Below are positions 23,142 to 31,866 of a stretch of 64,000 nt of DNA, piece after piece. The notes under the pieces are model-generated. The model ran no database searches and was not told the origin of the DNA. It saw only the letters and a program-made list of their open reading frames with translations. Source of the DNA: Kyrpidia spormannii. Lineage in GTDB: Bacteria; Bacillota; Bacilli; Kyrpidiales; Kyrpidiaceae. Each line of letters opens with the position of its first letter. The stretch's first letter is position 1. The stretch is from positions 372,001 through 436,000 of the forward strand of contig NZ_CP024955.1 of NCBI RefSeq assembly GCF_002804065.1, read 5' to 3'. The position numbers and the translations under genes were made by a program.

Positions 23142-23807
23142 GTGCAGACTGTCGTTGATCTGTTCGTGCTGGCGTGGATCAATATTATGCTCAGCGGGGA
23201 CAACGCTTTGGTGATTGCCATGGCCACCCGTCGACTTCCGGCGGGCCAGCGGCGCCGGGCGGCCGTTTTTGGCGCCGCCGCCGCAGTGGCCCTGCGCATT
23301 CTTCTGACAATCCTCGCGGCGCGGTGGCTGACAAAACCCTACATCCAGGCGGCTGCGGGGGTCGCTCTTCTGTGGATCGCGGTCCGGTTGATTTTGCCGG
23401 GGCCGGAGACCCTGCCGCCGGCGGACGAACAGCCGGAATCCCAGCCGCCGCAATGGTGGGAAGCGGTAGGGACGATCGTTCTTGCGGATGTAACCATGAG
23501 CATCGACAATGTGTTGGCGGTGGCGGCCGCCGCCCAGGGGAATCTCCTGTTACTCGTCGCAGGGCTTGCTTTGAGTATTCCGCTGATCGTATGGGGGAGC
23601 GACTTGATTCGGCTGCTTCTGAATCGGATGGAGTGGTTGGTGTACCCGGGTGCAGGTCTTTTGGGGTGGATGGCAGGTGGGCTTGTGGCGGAGGATCCTG
23701 GGCTGGGCATTGCGGATCAATGGCCGGGAGGTGCTTGGTGGACGGCCGGGTTAGCGGCCTGTGCCGTCGTCGGAGTTGGGCTGTGGAAACGCTGGCCGAA
23801 GGATTGA
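23142..23807 (+). CDS. TerC/YjbE-family integral membrane protein
   Basis: 221 residues. Two repeats carry the acidic membrane motifs of the TerC family, SGDNALVIAMATRRL and MSIDNVLAVAAAAQG, with seven hydrophobic segments. Homologs (YjbE, YkoY, Alx) export manganese or handle metal stress. The frame extends upstream, but GTG 23142 has GGAGG ten bases before it. Its stop codon overlaps the -35 box of the arginine operon promoter. Confidence 0.82.
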   Translation: MQTVVDLFVLAWINIMLSGDNALVIAMATRRLPAGQRRRAAVFGAAAAVALRILLTILAARWLTKPYIQAAAGVALLWIAVRLILPGPETLPPADEQPESQPPQWWEAVGTIVLADVTMSIDNVLAVAAAAQGNLLLLVAGLALSIPLIVWGSDLIRLLLNRMEWLVYPGAGLLGWMAGGLVAEDPGLGIADQWPGGAWWTAGLAACAVVGVGLWKRWPKD

Positions 23808-23840
23808 ATGCTTATACATATCGTTGTATAATCATACAAG
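23805..23840 (+). promoter_or_regulatory. arg operon promoter overlapping ARG-box-like inverted repeats
   Basis: TTGAAT 23805-23810, a 17-base spacer and TATAAT 23828-23833. Two overlapping dyads cover it: TTATACA (23813-23819) with TGTATAA (23826-23832), and TTGTAT (23825-23830) with ATACAA (23835-23840). Position over the -10 box and the AT-rich sequence fit an ArgR/AhrC operator. Confidence 0.75.
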
Positions 23841-23892
23841 TCGATGTGTCGGGCTCGCAAAACCAAACCATTGGAGAATGGAGGTGGGATTT

Positions 23893-24939
23893 GTGACTCG
23901 AGTGGCGGTGGTGGGGGCAACGGGTTATGCAGGGGTGGAGTTGGTTCGGTTGCTGGTTCGTCATCCCGAAGCGGAACTTGCCCTGGTGACATCCGACTCC
24001 CATGCCGGAATACAGTTGTCCAGGGTGTACCCCCATTTGACCGGTATCGCCGACTTTGAGCTTCAGGCCTTTGACCCCGATCGAGTGGCCGAGGAAGCGA
24101 ATGTCGCGTTTTTGGCCTTGCCGGCGGGGCTATCTTCGACCATGGTGCCCTCGCTTCGCGAACGGGGAGTGCGGGTGATCGATCTCGGGGGAGATTTTCG
24201 CATTCCGGGTCCTTTGTTTCGGGAATGGTATAAAAAGGATCCCCCGTCGGAAGCCGTGCGGGAAGAGGCCGTCTATGGATTGACGGAATGGAACCGGGAG
24301 CGGGTGGCAGGAGCGTCCTTTGTGTCGAATCCGGGGTGTTACCCGACGGCGGCGTTGCTTGGCCTATTACCGGCCGTCCGCAACAGGGGAGTGGAGGCCG
24401 ATGGATTGATCATCGATGCGAAGTCGGGTGTGACCGGAGCCGGGCGCGGAGTGAACCTGGGAAACCACTTTGCTGAGGTGGCGGAGAATTTCAAGGCCTA
24501 CAAAGTTGCCGAACACCAGCACACACCCGAAATCGAGTATCATCTGGCAGCTTTTGGCCAAGGTTCGGCCCGGGTGTCTTTTACGGCTCATCTCCTTCCC
24601 ATGGGTCGGGGTATTTTGGTAACGGCTTATGGTACCTTGACGGGCGAATGGAGGGAGTGGACGACCGAGCGGGTGTGGGAGGTATACCAGGACGCCTACC
24701 GACAGGAGCCCTTCGTTCGGGTTCGGCCGGCGGGACAATGGCCCCAGACTAAGGAAGTACGGGGGACCAATCTGTGTGACATCGGTCTGACTGTGGAGCG
24801 CCGAACGGGTCGAATGATCGTGGTCAGCGTCATTGACAATCTGGTGAAAGGCGCGGCGGGGCAGGCGGTACAGAATTTGAACGTCATGATGGGGTGGCCT
24901 GAAACGATGGGGTTGGACCTGGTCCCCATGTACCCGTGA
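23893..24939 (+). CDS. argC: N-acetyl-gamma-glutamyl-phosphate reductase
   Basis: 348 residues; it reduces N-acetylglutamyl phosphate to the semialdehyde in arginine synthesis. Visible are the N-terminal VVGATGYAGVELVRLL dinucleotide fold and the active-site Cys149 in SNPGCYPTAALL, with a typical C-terminal dimer domain. The frame is open upstream to 23761, but GTG 23893 has GGAGG nine bases before it and aligns with the family start. First gene of the argC-J-B-x-D operon. Confidence 0.96.
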   Translation: MTRVAVVGATGYAGVELVRLLVRHPEAELALVTSDSHAGIQLSRVYPHLTGIADFELQAFDPDRVAEEANVAFLALPAGLSSTMVPSLRERGVRVIDLGGDFRIPGPLFREWYKKDPPSEAVREEAVYGLTEWNRERVAGASFVSNPGCYPTAALLGLLPAVRNRGVEADGLIIDAKSGVTGAGRGVNLGNHFAEVAENFKAYKVAEHQHTPEIEYHLAAFGQGSARVSFTAHLLPMGRGILVTAYGTLTGEWREWTTERVWEVYQDAYRQEPFVRVRPAGQWPQTKEVRGTNLCDIGLTVERRTGRMIVVSVIDNLVKGAAGQAVQNLNVMMGWPETMGLDLVPMYP

Positions 24940-25036
24940 GCGATCCAAAGATTGTGGAAAGCCGGGGTCGGACCGCTTCGCCTTCGGGGTGGTGCGGCGC
25001 AGTGCAAAAGGGAACTGCGGAAAGAAGGGGTAAACG

Positions 25037-26281
25037 GTGGCTGACCGGTGGGATGAAATGCAACAGGAGGAACGCCAAGAATGGCTGGGGGTCACGGCCC
25101 CAAAAGGGTTCTGGGCGGGGGCGGCAGCGGCGGGCATTCGGGACGGAAAAGCCGAACGCCTCGATGTGGCCATTCTGTACAGCGAGCAGCCTGCGGTGGC
25201 GGCGGGCATGTTCACGACCAACCGGGTCCGATCGGCGGCCGTAGAGGCGACCGAGGCCAGGATCCGGGAGCAGCGGCGGTTGCAGGCGGTGGTGGTTAAC
25301 AGCGGAAACGCCAATGCCTGTACCGGGGAGCAAGGAACTGCGGACGTGCTCGCTATTCAGATCCAGGCGGCGGACCTGTTCGGATTGGAACCGGGCGATA
25401 TCGGGGTGGCCTCCACGGGAGTGATTGGGGTTCCGCTTCCCATGGACCGTTTGAGCGCGGGCATCGAGGAGGCCGCAAAAAAAATTCGAGACGACGGCGG
25501 CCGCGCGTTTGCTGAAGCGATCCTGACCACAGATACGTACACCAAGGAAGTGGTTCGGGAGCTGACGGTCGATGGGCAAACAGTAAGGATCGGCGGGGCG
25601 GCCAAAGGATCCGGGATGATCCATCCCAATATGGCCACCATGCTCGCGTTTCTCACCACCGACGCCGAGGTGGAATCGGAAGCTTTGCAAGAAGCGCTGA
25701 GGCATGCGGTGGATGCGAGTTTTCATTGCATCAGCGTGGACGGGGATACCAGCACCAATGATACCGTCTTGCTTTTGGCAAACGGCATGGCGGGAAATCG
25801 ACCACTTCGCCCGGATCACCCGGACTGGGACCGGTTTGTCGAGGCTGTCACCGAGGCAGCGATCCATCTGGCGAAGGCCATTGCCAGGGACGGAGAAGGG
25901 GCAACCCGTTTGATTGAGACCCGGGTGGAAGGGGCGTCCACCGACGAGGAGGCCCGGCGCGTCGCCAAGGCGGTGATCGGATCGAGCCTCGTCAAGACGG
26001 CGGTGTACGGCGCCGACCCGAATTGGGGACGGATTCTCTGCGCTGCGGGATATGCCGGATCTTCCTTCGATCCACAGAATGTGGACATTTATATTGGGGA
26101 CATTGCCGTTTGTCGCCGGGGCGGAGCGGTGCCCTTCGATGAGGAAGCCGCCCGGGTTGTCCTGCGGGGGGACCCGGTGCCATTGCGGGTGGTGATCGGG
26201 GAGGGCTCCGGAAAGGCCGTGGCGTGGGGGTGCGATTTGACCGAGCGTTATATCGAGATTAACGCCCATTACCGGACATAA
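25037..26281 (+). CDS. argJ: Bifunctional ornithine acetyltransferase / N-acetylglutamate synthase
   Basis: 414 residues. The self-cleavage site and nucleophile lie in KGSGMIHPNMATML (Thr201), and VNSGNANACTG and SVDGDTSTNDT are characteristic. ArgJ recycles the acetyl group from N-acetylornithine to glutamate; whether it also uses acetyl-CoA cannot be told from sequence. The start is GTG behind AGAAGGGG. It lies 97 bases after argC. Confidence 0.95.
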   Translation: MADRWDEMQQEERQEWLGVTAPKGFWAGAAAAGIRDGKAERLDVAILYSEQPAVAAGMFTTNRVRSAAVEATEARIREQRRLQAVVVNSGNANACTGEQGTADVLAIQIQAADLFGLEPGDIGVASTGVIGVPLPMDRLSAGIEEAAKKIRDDGGRAFAEAILTTDTYTKEVVRELTVDGQTVRIGGAAKGSGMIHPNMATMLAFLTTDAEVESEALQEALRHAVDASFHCISVDGDTSTNDTVLLLANGMAGNRPLRPDHPDWDRFVEAVTEAAIHLAKAIARDGEGATRLIETRVEGASTDEEARRVAKAVIGSSLVKTAVYGADPNWGRILCAAGYAGSSFDPQNVDIYIGDIAVCRRGGAVPFDEEAARVVLRGDPVPLRVVIGEGSGKAVAWGCDLTERYIEINAHYRT

Positions 26282-26361
26282 CGGAGTTGTGGACCGTCTT
26301 TTCAGGAGGAGCTCGAGGATTCGGGTTCTCGGTGCCAAGGGGAGAGAAGGAGCTTAAGGAG

Positions 26362-27231
26362 ATGAGCGAGGAAGAAAAAGCGGCGGTCTTGATTGAAGCA
26401 CTGCCGTATATCCAGCGCTTTGCGGGAAAGATTTTCGTCATCAAATATGGCGGCAGTGCGATGGGGGAGCGTTTTACCGATGTCATCCTGGACATCATCT
26501 GGTTAAAGCAGGTGGGGATTCACCCCGTGGTGGTTCACGGAGGCGGGAAAGAGATCACCGCCATGCTGGAGCGCCTGGGCCATCGGGCGCAGTTCGTGGA
26601 GGGTCTTCGAGTCACCGATGAGGCGGTGATGGAGGTCGTGGAGATGGTGCTCTCCGGCGCGGTCAATCCGCGCCTCGTGGCGGCATTCAATCAGCACGAC
26701 GGAGGGGCCGTCGGTTTGTCGGGCGTGGACGGAATGCTCTTGGAGGTGGCCAAAAAACACCACCCCGCCGGGGACATCGGCTATGTGGGCGAAGTGGTGC
26801 ACGTGAACACCGCCCTGATCGAGGGATTGCTCGATCGCCACCTGATCCCTGTCATTGCGCCGGTGGGTGTCGATCGGGAAGGACGGCGGTACAATGTGAA
26901 CGCCGACGAGGCCGCCGGGGCTGTGGCCGGGGCGCTCGGGGCGGAAAAATTGTTCCTCATCACGGATGTACCCGGAATTGTGCGCCGAGGGCCCGGTGGT
27001 TCGGAAGTGGTGTCGAAAATCACGGCGGAGGAGATCCGTCAGCTGGTGGAAAGCGGCGAGATCTACGGTGGAATGATCCCCAAGGTAAAGGCCTGCCTGA
27101 CCGCCTTGGAGGCGGGAGCTAAACACGTTCATATCATCAATGGGGAGGATCCGCACGCCTTGCTGTTGGAGGTGTTCACCGACCGGGGAATCGGCACGAT
27201 GGTCCTTCCTGCCGGGGAGGGGCCCGAATGA
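26362..27231 (+). CDS. argB: Acetylglutamate kinase
   Basis: 289 residues of the amino-acid kinase fold: IKYGGSAM phosphate site, VVHGGGKEITAML, NVNADEAAGAVAGAL and GGMIPKVKACLTAL. ATG 26362 is nine bases after AAGGAG; the frame is open from 26287, but that would add 25 untypical residues. It carries out the second step of the cyclic arginine pathway. Its stop overlaps the next start by four bases. Confidence 0.95.
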   Translation: MSEEEKAAVLIEALPYIQRFAGKIFVIKYGGSAMGERFTDVILDIIWLKQVGIHPVVVHGGGKEITAMLERLGHRAQFVEGLRVTDEAVMEVVEMVLSGAVNPRLVAAFNQHDGGAVGLSGVDGMLLEVAKKHHPAGDIGYVGEVVHVNTALIEGLLDRHLIPVIAPVGVDREGRRYNVNADEAAGAVAGALGAEKLFLITDVPGIVRRGPGGSEVVSKITAEEIRQLVESGEIYGGMIPKVKACLTALEAGAKHVHIINGEDPHALLLEVFTDRGIGTMVLPAGEGPE

Positions 27232-27611
27232 TTCGAAGGATCTATTTGTACCTGGTTCTTTTTGCCACCTTGATGATGTCCATCGGCGGATGTGTGGGAA
27301 TCTTTATGTCCCTGAGCGACATTATCGTGCCAAATGGGGTCATTCAAGATTACGCCTCCTATCGGGACATGCGAATCGCCCAGTCGGTCAAGGTCCCCCC
27401 GGGGGAGCCGGCCCCGCCTGTCCCGGATGAAGCCACGATCCGGGCCGATTATGAACGTTTGGTTGTGGATGAGATGCAACAGGCGCGGCGAAGGGGACTG
27501 AACGGACTGATAAAAAGTCTGGGGTGGATCGTTATTCCGCTGCCCATTTTTCTATGGTACTCGCGAAAACTTAAGGACGATAAGGGGTCCAGCGCCGGGG
27601 CGTCGGCGTGA
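27228..27611 (+). CDS. Small two-helix membrane protein inside the arg operon
   Basis: 127 residues, not recognised with certainty. An N-terminal hydrophobic helix (YLYLVLFATLMMSIGGCVGIF), a Tyr/Asp-rich stretch (IVPNGVIQDYASYRDMR), a proline-rich linker and a second hydrophobic segment (LGWIVIPLPIFLWYS) are visible. ATG 27228 overlaps the argB stop, and argD follows 27 bases later, so it is co-transcribed with arginine synthesis. No enzymatic motif is present. Confidence 0.8.
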   Translation: MIRRIYLYLVLFATLMMSIGGCVGIFMSLSDIIVPNGVIQDYASYRDMRIAQSVKVPPGEPAPPVPDEATIRADYERLVVDEMQQARRRGLNGLIKSLGWIVIPLPIFLWYSRKLKDDKGSSAGASA

Positions 27612-27638
27612 GGGAAACCTGAAAAGGGAGTGGCACTG

Positions 27639-28844
27639 GTGACATTGAGCAACGAAGAGGTCGTGGCGCATTCCGGCGCGCTCATGCATACGTACAGCCG
27701 GTGGCCGGTGGCGATGGTGCGGGGGGAAGGGGTCTGGCTTTGGGATGCCGATGGCAATCAATACCTTGATTTTGCCGCCGGGATTGCGGTGGCGATTCTC
27801 GGACACAGCCATCCGGCGGTGGCCGAGGCGATCGCGGACCAGGCTCGAACCTTGCTGCACTGCTCGAACTTGTTTTACATCCCCCAGCAGGTGGAGTTAG
27901 CCAACTGGCTGGTGAAACACTCGGCCATGGATCAGGTATTTTTCTGCAACAGCGGGGCCGAGGCCAGTGAGGCGGCGATCAAACTGGCCCGGCGATGGGC
28001 GTATCACAACGGTATGCCCGAACGGTCGACGGTGATCACATTGGAGCACTCCTTCCACGGGAGGACTCTGGGAGCTCTTACAGCCACCGCCCAACCGAAG
28101 TACCAGGAAGGGTTTGGTCCGCTGCTTGGCGGCGTGCGCCACGTCCCCGTGGGAGATGTGAAAGCTTTGGAAGAAGCCTTAGATGGAACGGTCTGTGCGG
28201 TCATGATGGAAATGGTCCAGGGGGAAGGCGGGGTGATGCCCGTGCCCACAGACTATGTGCAAGAAGTGCGGGCCCTGTGCGATCGCCGCAATGTCCTTCT
28301 CGTCATCGACGAAGTACAGACCGGAATGGGGCGAACGGGAACATTTTTTGCGTACGAGCAGTTTGGAGTGCAACCGGACATTTGCACCCTGGCCAAAGGA
28401 CTGGCCAACGGCGTTCCGGTGGGCGCCGTGTTGGCAAAACGCCGGGTGGCTGAGGCTTTTGTCCCCGGTTCTCACGGCTCCACCTTTGGCGGCAACCCCC
28501 TGGCTATGCGGGCCGCCTTGGCGACGGTGGAGGTCGTGGAGAAAGAGCGGCTGTGGGAGAAGGCTGCCCGACGCGGGGCGTACCTGCGAGGCCGCCTAGC
28601 CAATGCGCTGGGGAATCACCCGCACCTTCGGGAGATTCGCGGGATGGGACTGATGCTTGGCGTGGTGCTCGATGAGGGCGCCTCCCAAGTGGCCGAAGCA
28701 TGTCTGAAGCGGGGCCTCTTGGTAACGGTGGCCGGCGGGACCACCATTCGGTTGCTGCCTCCGTTGATTGTCGAGGAACCGGAAATCGACATGGCGGTGG
28801 AGCGATTGACGGCGGCATTGGATGATGTTTTCGGGCGGGAGTAA
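27639..28844 (+). CDS. argD: Acetylornithine aminotransferase
   Basis: 401 residues of class III PLP aminotransferase: FCNSGAEASEAAIKLAR, SFHGRTLGALTAT, the cofactor Asp in LLVIDEVQTGMGRTG and the Schiff-base Lys in TLAKGLANGVPVGA, with GSHGSTFGGNPLA. GTG 27639 lies eight bases after AAGGGAG; GTG 27630 is less well placed. Last gene of the arginine operon. Confidence 0.93.
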   Translation: MTLSNEEVVAHSGALMHTYSRWPVAMVRGEGVWLWDADGNQYLDFAAGIAVAILGHSHPAVAEAIADQARTLLHCSNLFYIPQQVELANWLVKHSAMDQVFFCNSGAEASEAAIKLARRWAYHNGMPERSTVITLEHSFHGRTLGALTATAQPKYQEGFGPLLGGVRHVPVGDVKALEEALDGTVCAVMMEMVQGEGGVMPVPTDYVQEVRALCDRRNVLLVIDEVQTGMGRTGTFFAYEQFGVQPDICTLAKGLANGVPVGAVLAKRRVAEAFVPGSHGSTFGGNPLAMRAALATVEVVEKERLWEKAARRGAYLRGRLANALGNHPHLREIRGMGLMLGVVLDEGASQVAEACLKRGLLVTVAGGTTIRLLPPLIVEEPEIDMAVERLTAALDDVFGRE

Positions 28845-28882
28845 GAACTTCGGGGCTGAACGTTATATTGCGGAGGAAACAC

Positions 28883-28913
28883 CGAAAAGAAGGCCGCCCG
28901 ATAAGCGGCGGCC
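28883..28913 (-). terminator. Hairpin between argD and the DUF1540 gene
   Basis: GGCCGCC (28892-28898) pairs with GGCGGCC (28907-28913). Read on the minus strand it is followed by TTCTTTT, so it terminates the DUF1540 gene and may also stop argD transcription. Confidence 0.65.
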
Positions 28914-28926
28914 GGGGATCGGAGGT

Positions 28927-29112
28927 TCAGTCGCTGACGTTGTCGCCATATTGGTTGGTGTGATGGTCGAAGTCGAAGGTGGAGCACATGGTTCCTTTTA
29001 CGGTACCGGCGATAAGGTTGCCGTTGGTGGCGATGAGAATTTCCTCGGCGGTGCAGCCGCCGCGGTGATTATTATACATGCACTCCTCAACCATACATTT
29101 GACACCGGGCAT
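28927..29112 (-). CDS. DUF1540 cysteine-rich small protein
   Basis: 61 residues with the DUF1540 pattern CMVEECMYNNHRGGCTAEEI and a later Cys, likely binding a metal. The ribosome site GGGAGGG precedes ATG 29112. Such proteins are common in spore formers; function unknown. Confidence 0.85.
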   Translation of the reverse strand: MPGVKCMVEECMYNNHRGGCTAEEILIATNGNLIAGTVKGTMCSTFDFDHHTNQYGDNVSD

Positions 29113-29245
29113 CGACCGTCCCTCCCTTCGGGCTTAGGATTGGCCTACGGGCCGCCCCCTATGCCCCGCAATTGTGCAAAACGGCGGGAACGCGCGGGGG
29201 ATGGCGCCCCGGACAGGTCGGACGTCTACACCGAGGTAAGCGTCG

Positions 29246-30214
29246 ATGAACGATGAATGTACGCTGATGTGGCGGGTCGAGGCGAGAGACCACGGGAGAC
29301 AGGTGAGAGAAGTTTTACAGGGGCGCCTGCATGTCTCCCGCCGACTGGTCCGCTTGGCCATTACCCAAAATGGAATTCGGAGAAATGGCCGCCCGGCCTA
29401 CCTTTCTGAACGCGTGTCTGCCGGGGATATCTTGGAGATACGCTGGGGGGAGACGCCTTCCGATGATGTGTTGCCCGAGCCGATTCCTTTTGAGACCCTC
29501 TATGAAGATGAGGACGTGTTGGTGGTGAATAAGCCCCCGGGGATGTTGGTTCATCCGACCAAAGGGGTTTATACCGGCACCCTCGCCAACGGTGTCGTGT
29601 ATGCCTGGCGGCTGACCGGGAGCCATCGCCCTTTTCGACCGTTAAATCGTTTGGATCGGGACACGAGCGGCCTCGTTCTCATCGCGAAAAATCAATTTGC
29701 CCATCATCGGCTGTCGCGAGATCTGCGCTTTGCCGAAGGCGGGCGGAGTCCGGTGTTCGGAGCGGACGAAGCCGGCAGGTGGGATGGGATGCGAAGGGTG
29801 CATAGGGAGTATGCCGCCCTCGTTCAGGGGCGAGTGGTAGCGGACCGGGGCTGGATCGATCTGCCCATCGAACGAGATCCAAACCACGGGAACCGCCGCC
29901 AGGTGGCACCGACGGGCCGGCGGGCCAGAACGCGCTTTGAAGTGGTGGAACGGGTGGAGAATGCCACCCACCTGAAAGTGCGACTTCAGACGGGACGGAC
30001 GCATCAGATCCGGGTCCATCTTGCGGAACTCGGTCATCCGGTCATTGGGGATACTCTCTACGGGGAGCCGTCCCCGTGGATTGAGCGGCAGGCACTTCAT
30101 GCCGAGCGGCTGGTTTTCGACCATCCCCGAACCGGGGAGCGGATCCAGGTGACCGCCCCGTGGTTTCCCGATATGGTGGAACTGTGGCAGCGGTTGAAAG
30201 AGCTCGGCCGGTGA
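29246..30214 (+). CDS. RluA-family RNA pseudouridine synthase
   Basis: 322 residues. An S4-like N-terminal RNA-binding segment (VSRRLVRLAITQNGIRRNG) precedes the catalytic domain with NRLDRDTSGLVL (catalytic Asp), VNKPPGMLVHP and LQTGRTHQIRVHLA. It isomerises uridines in rRNA or tRNA; target unknown. Start ATG 29246 follows GAGGTAAG. Confidence 0.92.
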   Translation: MNDECTLMWRVEARDHGRQVREVLQGRLHVSRRLVRLAITQNGIRRNGRPAYLSERVSAGDILEIRWGETPSDDVLPEPIPFETLYEDEDVLVVNKPPGMLVHPTKGVYTGTLANGVVYAWRLTGSHRPFRPLNRLDRDTSGLVLIAKNQFAHHRLSRDLRFAEGGRSPVFGADEAGRWDGMRRVHREYAALVQGRVVADRGWIDLPIERDPNHGNRRQVAPTGRRARTRFEVVERVENATHLKVRLQTGRTHQIRVHLAELGHPVIGDTLYGEPSPWIERQALHAERLVFDHPRTGERIQVTAPWFPDMVELWQRLKELGR

Positions 30215-30244
30215 TCTCCCGAGGATCATGAGGGGTGAAACGGT

Positions 30245-30487
30245 GTGCCAGGGATAAACGGAACCGAGACGCCGGGGTCCCCGCCCGGTTGGACGTTGGC
30301 AGATGTCAAATCCCTTTTGCGCCGCTTCGGGATTATCGTATATATCGGCTCACCCTTAGACGATCTGCTGATGATGGAGCTCGAGTTGGAGGATCTTTGG
30401 GAGGAACATCTCATCGAGCGGGAAACGTACCTGTTGGCTAAGGCGGCCATTGCCAAGCGGCGGCGGGAGATCGAGCGACAGTCTTAA
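30245..30487 (+). CDS. yqgQ: YqgQ-family (DUF910) small protein
   Basis: 80 residues; the segment VKSLLRRFGIIVYIGSP followed by LLMMELELEDLWEEHLIERE matches the short helical YqgQ family of Bacilli. GTG start with GAGGGGTGA about eight bases before it. Function unknown. Confidence 0.8.
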   Translation: MPGINGTETPGSPPGWTLADVKSLLRRFGIIVYIGSPLDDLLMMELELEDLWEEHLIERETYLLAKAAIAKRRREIERQS

Positions 30488-30518
30488 AGCAGTTTTCCGG
30501 CTCCCTGGATCTTGCAGA

Positions 30519-30788
30519 TCAGTCCTCTTCAAAAAGGGCTGTGTTGAAAGCGTCGACCACCGCCTGCCATTCTTCGTCGTCTTCTACCGGAGCAAAAGCA
30601 ATGCCCCCGCCTCCGTCCGGATCCAGGCGATACACCACCCCCTCGGTGTTGAGAATCTCATCCACGGGCAGTAAGATGGCGTAGGTACGCCCATGTACTT
30701 CCAGGATATCCGCCAAATCATAGGTTTCCTCATGGCCCTCGTCATCTCTGAGGGTGATCCTTTGCTCTTTTTCGGGATAAGTAGCCAT
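30519..30788 (-). CDS. DUF1292 family protein
   Basis: 89 residues: ITLRDDEGHEETYDLADILE, YAILLPVD and an acidic tail, the pattern of DUF1292 (YrzB-like) proteins. GAAAGGAG precedes the ATG. It converges with yqgQ, 31 bases apart. Function unknown. Confidence 0.85.
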   Translation of the reverse strand: MATYPEKEQRITLRDDEGHEETYDLADILEVHGRTYAILLPVDEILNTEGVVYRLDPDGGGGIAFAPVEDDEEWQAVVDAFNTALFEED

Positions 30789-31030
30789 GTTTTTGCGCTC
30801 CTTTCACAGTCGTTGTTCCGGGACATGGGAATTTTTATTGACAATCGCTGTGTCCCTGCCCGTGAGTTGCCGTTCTGTGCCGCCGTTGCAAGGGCCACTG
30901 CCGGGGTGCCGGTTCCGAAGCTCCGGGGTCTGACCTGAAGCCCTCGGCTGACGTGTTTGACCGCCCGGGGAACACATCCGGAGTTTTTGTGCTATACTGA
31001 TGGCATGAGCCTTCCGTGGGAGGGTTGATG

Positions 31031-31621
31031 ATGCCTCACGCCGCCTTCTTTAACCTTCAGACAACGGCGACGCTCGGCGCCGTGGTGATGGCGCTTATGG
31101 TGATCGCCATACGCCTTAAAGCGGCGCAGCGGCCCACCTCGGTAAAAAAGATCATCATGCCGCCCATCGGCATGACCACCGGTTTTGTCATGTTCGCAGC
31201 TCCGGTGATGCGGATCCCTGTGTGGTGGGGCCTGGTTGCGTTTCTCGCCGGCGCGTTATTTCTATCCTATCCATTGATTCGGACGTCGAAGTTCCATGTC
31301 ATTGACGGCAAGATTTATCTCAAGCGTTCCAAAGCCTTTGTGTTGATTTTGCTGGGACTTCTGGCGGTGCGGTTGCTGTTGCACAGCTACCTAGAACAAT
31401 ATATCACATTACCCCAGACGGGTGCGGTATTTTTCCTCCTGGCTTACGGGATGATTGTTCCGTGGCGCGTGGCCATGTTTGTGGAATACAAGCGCACCCT
31501 AAACCGATGGTTGCAGATGTCCCGTGAATCGGAAGTGGAAGAGAACAAGGCAAAGGAAGGAAATGCACCCCTCTTCCAAGGGGCAGAAGCAACGCCGCGC
31601 AATGTCGAAGATACGCCTTGA
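31031..31621 (+). CDS. ccdC: CcdC-family cytochrome c biogenesis-associated membrane protein
   Basis: 196 residues with about five hydrophobic segments and the conserved KKIIMPPIGMTTGFVMF, IYLKRSKAFVLILLGLL and FFLLAYGMIVPWR boxes of CcdC (DUF1453). In Bacilli ccdC neighbours ccdA, but no partner gene is present here. ATG 31031 follows GGGAGGG by seven bases; ATG 31028 is possible. Confidence 0.85.
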   Translation: MPHAAFFNLQTTATLGAVVMALMVIAIRLKAAQRPTSVKKIIMPPIGMTTGFVMFAAPVMRIPVWWGLVAFLAGALFLSYPLIRTSKFHVIDGKIYLKRSKAFVLILLGLLAVRLLLHSYLEQYITLPQTGAVFFLLAYGMIVPWRVAMFVEYKRTLNRWLQMSRESEVEENKAKEGNAPLFQGAEATPRNVEDTP

Positions 31622-31655
31622 ACGGATGACGGTAGTCACCAGGTGTCTATGTGAA

Positions 31656-31695
31656 CGCATTGGGCGCGAGGCGGTCCGCCGCCGCGCCCAATGCG
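31656..31695. terminator. Long GC hairpin after ccdC
   Basis: A 13-bp perfect stem (31656-31668 with 31683-31695) around an inner GGCGG/CCGCC. No T tract follows. It lies between the convergent ccdC and CDF genes and probably ends transcripts from either side. Nothing else is visible between 31696 and 31866. Confidence 0.6.
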
Positions 31696-31866
31696 GGTAG
31701 ACGCTTGTCTCGCCGCAGGGCTTTATAGAACCGTTTTACCCCATCAATCTATGCAGGAACTGTGAAAAATGTGCCCGTCTCCGGGCATTGGCTTTAGTTG
31801 TGGTGACGTCCTTAGGTGGTGAACCGTGGGGGGAGGACGGATGCGGGGCTGACAGCTCCCTTTATA

